A DNA stretch of 9,781 nucleotides from an uncultured Bacteroidota bacterium (GTDB lineage Bacteria; Bacteroidota; Bacteroidia; Flavobacteriales; Flavobacteriaceae): the NCBI GenBank assembly GCA_903888655.1, contig CAISUR010000522.1:1-9781 (forward strand). The letters are read 5' to 3'. Both the position numbers and the translations under genes were made by a program. This document shows positions 6,522 through 9,781 of this stretch, one piece after another. Under the pieces are notes generated by a model. That model did not search any database. It was given only the letters and a program-made list of their open reading frames with translations, and was not told where the DNA came from. Within the stretch, counting starts at the first letter, position 1. The number at the start of each line of letters is the position of its first letter.

Positions 6522-8626
6522 TGGCAAAAGAAATTCTCAAAGTAGCTTTAATTGGCAATCCAAATACTGGTAAAACTTCGGTTTTTAATCATTTAACAGG
6601 GTTGCACCAACAGGTGGGGAACTATCCTGGCATTACTGTGGAGAAGAAAATTGGTTTTTGCAAACTTTCAGAAAACACCAAAGCTAACATTATTGATTTA
6701 CCAGGAACGTATAGTTTGAATGCAAGTTCAATTGACGAAAATGTGGTCATTGAATTGTTGATGAATAAGAATGACGAAAATTATCCTGATGTTGTGGTGG
6801 TCGTTTCGGAAGTTGAAAATTTAAAACGAAATTTATTACTGTTTACCCAAATTAAAGATTTAGAACTACCAACTATTTTGGTTATCAATATGAGTGACCG
6901 AATGCAATTGAAAGGAATTGATTTTGATATTCCTCATTTGGAAAAACAATTAAAAACAAAAATAGCATTAGTTAGTTCCCGAAAAAACATTGGAATTGAA
7001 AAAATAAAAGGATTAATTTTAAACTATCAATCACTTTCAACCGAACCTTGTTTAAATGCCTCTTCAATTGACCCACAATATTTTGACAAATTAAAAAAAG
7101 CGTTTCCTAATCAATTAGTTTACAAGCTCTGGTTGGTCATTACGCAAGATGTAAATTTTTTGAATTTAGAACGTAACGAAATAAAAAGTTCCTTTACAAA
7201 GTCGCACGCAGATCTACGACGTTTACAGCAAAAAGAAACGATTAAACGGTATCAATTTATTAACGATACTTTAAAAGTTGGACAAACTATAGACATTTCA
7301 AAAGCGTCTGATATTAGAGCTAAATTAGACCGAATATTGACACATAAAGTTTTTGGGTATCTTATTTTCTTCTTCATTCTATTTGGAATTTTTCAATCTA
7401 TTTTTGTTTGGTCAAGTTATCCAATGGATTTAATAGATGGTTCGTTTGCTAATTTAGCATCCTACACAAAAACACATCTTCCAACTGGCGAATTTACTAA
7501 CCTTATAAGTGAAGGCATCATTCCTGGAATAGGTGGAATTTTAATTTTTGTACCTCAAATAGCGTTTCTATTCTTATTCATTTCTGTTCTTGAGGAAAGT
7601 GGTTATATGAGTCGCGTTGTTTTTTTAATGGATAAAATTATGCGTCGTTACGGACTTTCAGGGAAAAGTGTAGTGCCCTTAATTTCAGGAACAGCCTGCG
7701 CCATTCCAGCCATTATGGGCGCGCGAAATATTGAAAATTGGAAAGAACGATTAATCACGATTTTGGTAACGCCTTTCATTACTTGTTCTGCACGATTACC
7801 AGTTTATGCTATTTTAATTGCATTAATAATTCCCCAGAAAAAAATTCTAGGATTCATTAGTTTGCAAGGATTAACTTTAATGACATTATACCTTTTAGGC
7901 TTCGGAATGGCATTTTTCTCCGCTTTTATTTTGAATAAAATTTTGAAGATTAGCTCTAAATCGTATTTCGTTGTTGAAATGCCAAGTTATAAAATTCCGT
8001 TGTTCAAAAATGTTGCTATCAATATTTTAGAAAAAACCAAATCGTTTATTTTTGGAGCTGGAAAAATCATTTTAGCGATTTCTATAATCCTATGGTTTTT
8101 GGGCTCTCATGGACTGGATAAAGATTTTGGAAATGCCCAAAAGATTGTAGAAAAAGAAGTTTATACAAGTAAAACTCCTTTAAATCCGAGTGAAATTCCA
8201 AATCGTGTAGCCGAATATAAATTAGAACATTCTTATATAGGAATTATCGGAAAATCAATAGAACCCGTAATTAAACCGTTAGGTTATGATTGGAAAATAG
8301 GGATTGCAGTAGTTAGTTCATTTGCGGCTCGAGAGGTTTTCGTGGGAACCTTAGCTACTATTTATAGTGTTGGAAATAGTAGTAACCAAGAGACTACAAT
8401 TAAAAGCCAAATGAAACACGAAATTAAAGAAGACGGAACTCCTGTTTTTAATTTCGCTACAGGAATTTCATTATTGCTTTTCTATGCCTTTGCGATGCAA
8501 TGTGCAAGCACGTTGGCGGTTGTAAAAAAAGAAACCAATTCATGGAAATGGCCAATAATCCAATTGGTTTTCATGAGCGGTTTTGCATATCTTACAGCAC
8601 TTTTAGCGTATCAATTTTTAAAATAA
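6521..8626 (+). CDS. feoB: FeoB, GTP-dependent ferrous iron transporter
   Basis: The 701-residue inner-membrane Fe2+ permease has an N-terminal G domain. G1 is GNPNTGKT (12-19), the G2 Thr39 sits in VGNYPGITVE, G3 is DLPG (59-62), G4 is NMSD (123-126) and G5 is SSR (152-154). A helical linker follows, then the membrane part from about residue 285. The first gate includes Cys393 (in SGTACAIPAIMGARN) and Cys422 (in FITCSARLPVYAIL). The second gate is FAAREVFVGTLATIY (from 601), and Cys661 lies in the last helices (FAMQCAST). Length is normal for flavobacterial FeoB. The segment usually reading D-A-x-N-L-x-R-N-L is E-V-E-N-L-K-R-N-L here, which I take as lineage variation. It is coupled to feoA upstream and followed 4 bp later by a small Cys-rich membrane peptide. 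Confidence 0.96.
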   Translation: MAKEILKVALIGNPNTGKTSVFNHLTGLHQQVGNYPGITVEKKIGFCKLSENTKANIIDLPGTYSLNASSIDENVVIELLMNKNDENYPDVVVVVSEVENLKRNLLLFTQIKDLELPTILVINMSDRMQLKGIDFDIPHLEKQLKTKIALVSSRKNIGIEKIKGLILNYQSLSTEPCLNASSIDPQYFDKLKKAFPNQLVYKLWLVITQDVNFLNLERNEIKSSFTKSHADLRRLQQKETIKRYQFINDTLKVGQTIDISKASDIRAKLDRILTHKVFGYLIFFFILFGIFQSIFVWSSYPMDLIDGSFANLASYTKTHLPTGEFTNLISEGIIPGIGGILIFVPQIAFLFLFISVLEESGYMSRVVFLMDKIMRRYGLSGKSVVPLISGTACAIPAIMGARNIENWKERLITILVTPFITCSARLPVYAILIALIIPQKKILGFISLQGLTLMTLYLLGFGMAFFSAFILNKILKISSKSYFVVEMPSYKIPLFKNVAINILEKTKSFIFGAGKIILAISIILWFLGSHGLDKDFGNAQKIVEKEVYTSKTPLNPSEIPNRVAEYKLEHSYIGIIGKSIEPVIKPLGYDWKIGIAVVSSFAAREVFVGTLATIYSVGNSSNQETTIKSQMKHEIKEDGTPVFNFATGISLLLFYAFAMQCASTLAVVKKETNSWKWPIIQLVFMSGFAYLTALLAYQFLK

Positions 8627-8630
8627 ACAG

Positions 8631-8750
8631 ATGCAACAGATACTCGTTTACTTCGCTTTAGGAATAGCTTTAGCTTATTTTTACACTAAATTTTTTGGGA
8701 AGAAAAAACCAAAAAAGAATTGTGGTGATGACGATTGTGGATGTAATTAA
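8631..8750 (+). CDS. FeoB-associated Cys-rich membrane peptide, 39 aa
   Basis: The frame encodes 39 residues beginning Met-Gln-Gln-Ile-Leu. One membrane helix (about 4-22, LVYFALGIALAYFYTKFF) is followed by a basic stretch Gly-Lys-Lys-Lys-Pro-Lys-Lys and an acidic, Cys-rich tail, Asn-Cys-Gly-Asp-Asp-Asp-Cys-Gly-Cys-Asn. This build and the position 4 bp after feoB match the FeoB-associated Cys-rich membrane protein family, which occupies the FeoC position in many bacteria. The positive-inside rule puts the Cys/Asp tail in the cytoplasm beside the FeoB gate and G domain, where it could bind Fe2+ or sense redox state; that role is inferred. Its stop codon overlaps the end of the converging gene. 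Confidence 0.85.
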   Translation: MQQILVYFALGIALAYFYTKFFGKKKPKKNCGDDDCGCN

Positions 8751-9133
8751 TCTACAAAAACAATATTGATATACTGATCTTTTGGTTTTATAATTCGCCC
8801 TTGTGTTGGATAAGGATCAATTCCAATTCCTTTTATTTTTTTAGAAATATAATTTTCAAACCATTTTATGTTTTCAACTCTATTGGAAGCATTAAATGTC
8901 ATATTTTTTTCTTTAATTAATTTCTTGTTGTTATATACTTCGATAGTTGTAGAAACCTCACCAGCCCAAATGCAAGTAACCCCTTCTGGGCATCGAGAAT
9001 CATCAAAAACATTTTTAAGCTTTAAATAGAATCCTTTTGCTGGAATGTGTTTTTTTGGAGTAATCTGCATCGTTTTCTGTGCAAAAACGAAAACACTAAA
9101 AAGCAAAGTAAGTAGTGTTAAATTCTTTTTCAT
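8747..9133 (-). CDS. Small exported protein of unknown function with SRCP/CxWAG motif
   Basis: A 128-residue protein with a clear signal peptide (residues 1-18, cleavage after Val-Phe-Ala before Gln-Lys) and no lipobox, so probably periplasmic. The mature part is short and strand-rich. Its only marked signature is DDSRCPEGVTCIWAGEV (44-60), with Cys48 and Cys54 likely forming a disulphide and an invariant-looking Trp-Ala-Gly. I recall this pattern in small exported proteins of Bacteroidota and other bacteria without an assigned function. It starts 2 bp after the stop of the transporter/Usp gene, so the two are almost surely co-transcribed, which hints at a link to metal transport or stress. 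The start is fixed by the signal peptide. The end overlaps the converging feo operon by 4 bp. Confidence 0.8.
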   Translation of the reverse strand: MKKNLTLLTLLFSVFVFAQKTMQITPKKHIPAKGFYLKLKNVFDDSRCPEGVTCIWAGEVSTTIEVYNNKKLIKEKNMTFNASNRVENIKWFENYISKKIKGIGIDPYPTQGRIIKPKDQYINIVFVD

Positions 9134-9135
9134 TT

Positions 9136-9781
9136 CTAATTTTTTACAATAAATAAAGGAATCGAAATTTTATGTCGCAATTTATCAACAGTAGTACCAA
9201 AAAGAATGTCTTTAACACCCGTATGACCATGCGTTCCCATGACTAAAATATCAAAATCGCCTTCATTCACAATTTTTGGAATGGCCTTATTTGGTTTTCC
9301 AAATCCGAGCAGAACAGCAACTTTAAATCCTTTTTTGGTCAAAATTTCTTGATATTCTTGCAATAGTTTTTCATCTATTGTGGTTTCATGATCTTTGATG
9401 TTTTCACCATAAAAAATGGCTCCAATAGTCTCAACAACATGAATTAAAGTATAATTTGCTTCCTTTCCTCCCAATTCAAAAGCAGAATTTATAGCAATTT
9501 GATCAGCATCGGAAAAATCGACCGAAACAGCAATATTTTTTTTACTATAGGTTTCAACCTTAGCAAAATTTAATTCAAAATTATGAGGCAAATGACTTTG
9601 TATCTCATGTTTTGCTTTAGTAATAAAGGGTTTTAAAACAATGTAAAGTAGCAAAAATAAAAAACCAATTACTATTGGAACAACAGTTAACCACAAAATT
9701 ATTGGATGATTTGACGATTGTAACGAAGTTTTTATTTCATCAAAAACCAATTTAGCATTCAACGAAACAATAATTAAAGCG
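9136..9781 (-). CDS. Universal stress protein domain at the C-terminus of a membrane protein (possible Nramp-Usp fusion), 5' end outside window
   Basis: The frame is open to the window edge. The TTG at 9762 is not a convincing start because the residues before it (Ala-Leu-Ile-Ile-Val-Ser) extend a hydrophobic helix running into Leu-Asn-Ala-Lys-Leu-Val-Phe. A second strong membrane segment follows (WLTVVPIVIGFLFLLLYIVL). After a linker comes a complete UspA domain, beginning at KNIAVSVDFSD and ending IPLFIVKN. Its nucleotide loop GTHG-x9-GT (about 9190-9237) matches G-x2-G-x9-G-[ST], so ATP binding is expected. The visible membrane part resembles the last helices of Nramp (MntH-like) transporters, and Nramp-Usp fusions are known to me in Bacteroidota. 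Other transporter-Usp fusions cannot be excluded from these 60 or so residues. The Usp call is firm and the Nramp call tentative. It is followed 2 bp later by the exported-protein gene. Confidence 0.8.
   Translation of the reverse strand, partial: ALIIVSLNAKLVFDEIKTSLQSSNHPIILWLTVVPIVIGFLFLLLYIVLKPFITKAKHEIQSHLPHNFELNFAKVETYSKKNIAVSVDFSDADQIAINSAFELGGKEANYTLIHVVETIGAIFYGENIKDHETTIDEKLLQEYQEILTKKGFKVAVLLGFGKPNKAIPKIVNEGDFDILVMGTHGHTGVKDILFGTTVDKLRHKISIPLFIVKN

Noticed and set aside
9760..9762. TTG at 9762 as the start of a stand-alone membrane-anchored Usp
   Set aside because: The upstream codons extend a hydrophobic helix and no ribosome site precedes it, so the gene most likely begins outside the window.

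Overview
The window looks like chromosomal DNA from a Flavobacterium-type member of the Bacteroidota. The DNA is AT-rich, gene starts carry the Bacteroidota -7 promoter motif TAnnTTTG, Shine-Dalgarno sequences are weak, and every recognisable protein resembles flavobacterial versions. No phage, CRISPR array, rRNA or tRNA was seen. The only mobile DNA is a decayed insertion-sequence remnant.

Layout. (1) Positions 1-2851 (+) hold the 3' part of an RND-type multidrug efflux permease; its N-terminus lies upstream of the window. (2) The gene-free stretch 2852-3279 is not empty. It holds a long imperfect hairpin (2857-2907), a broken IS3-family OrfA gene on the minus strand (about 2909-3170) with a possible IS end beside it, and a perfect 12-bp terminator hairpin (3222-3254) serving the next gene. 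(3) Positions 3280-5331 (-) encode a secreted M13 (neprilysin/PepO-like) zinc metallopeptidase. (4) Divergent from it, 5466-6161 (+) encodes a membrane-anchored Sco1/SenC copper chaperone whose promoter motif sits so close to the ATG that the mRNA is probably leaderless or nearly so. (5) feoA (GTG start), feoB and a 39-residue Cys-rich membrane peptide form a tight ferrous-iron uptake operon at 6285-8750 (+). It is preceded by a -7 box and an AT-rich palindrome in operator position. (6) On the minus strand, converging on feo with a 4-bp overlap, a two-gene unit comprises a universal-stress-protein domain attached to the end of a membrane protein (9136-9781, cut by the window edge, possibly an Nramp-Usp fusion) and a small exported protein with an SRCP/CxWAG motif (8747-9133).

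How the genes work together. From 5.4 kb onward the theme is metal handling: Sco delivers or senses copper for cytochrome oxidase, FeoAB imports Fe2+ across the inner membrane, the small Cys-rich peptide probably assists FeoB, and the converging unit may encode a second divalent-metal importer with a nucleotide-binding stress domain on its tail. The first 5.3 kb (efflux pump and secreted peptidase) is unrelated envelope housekeeping. I see no clear sign of a wholly new defence or mobile system. The less described items are the exported SRCP/CxWAG protein in its metal-transport context, the transporter-Usp fusion, and the short-leader sco promoter.
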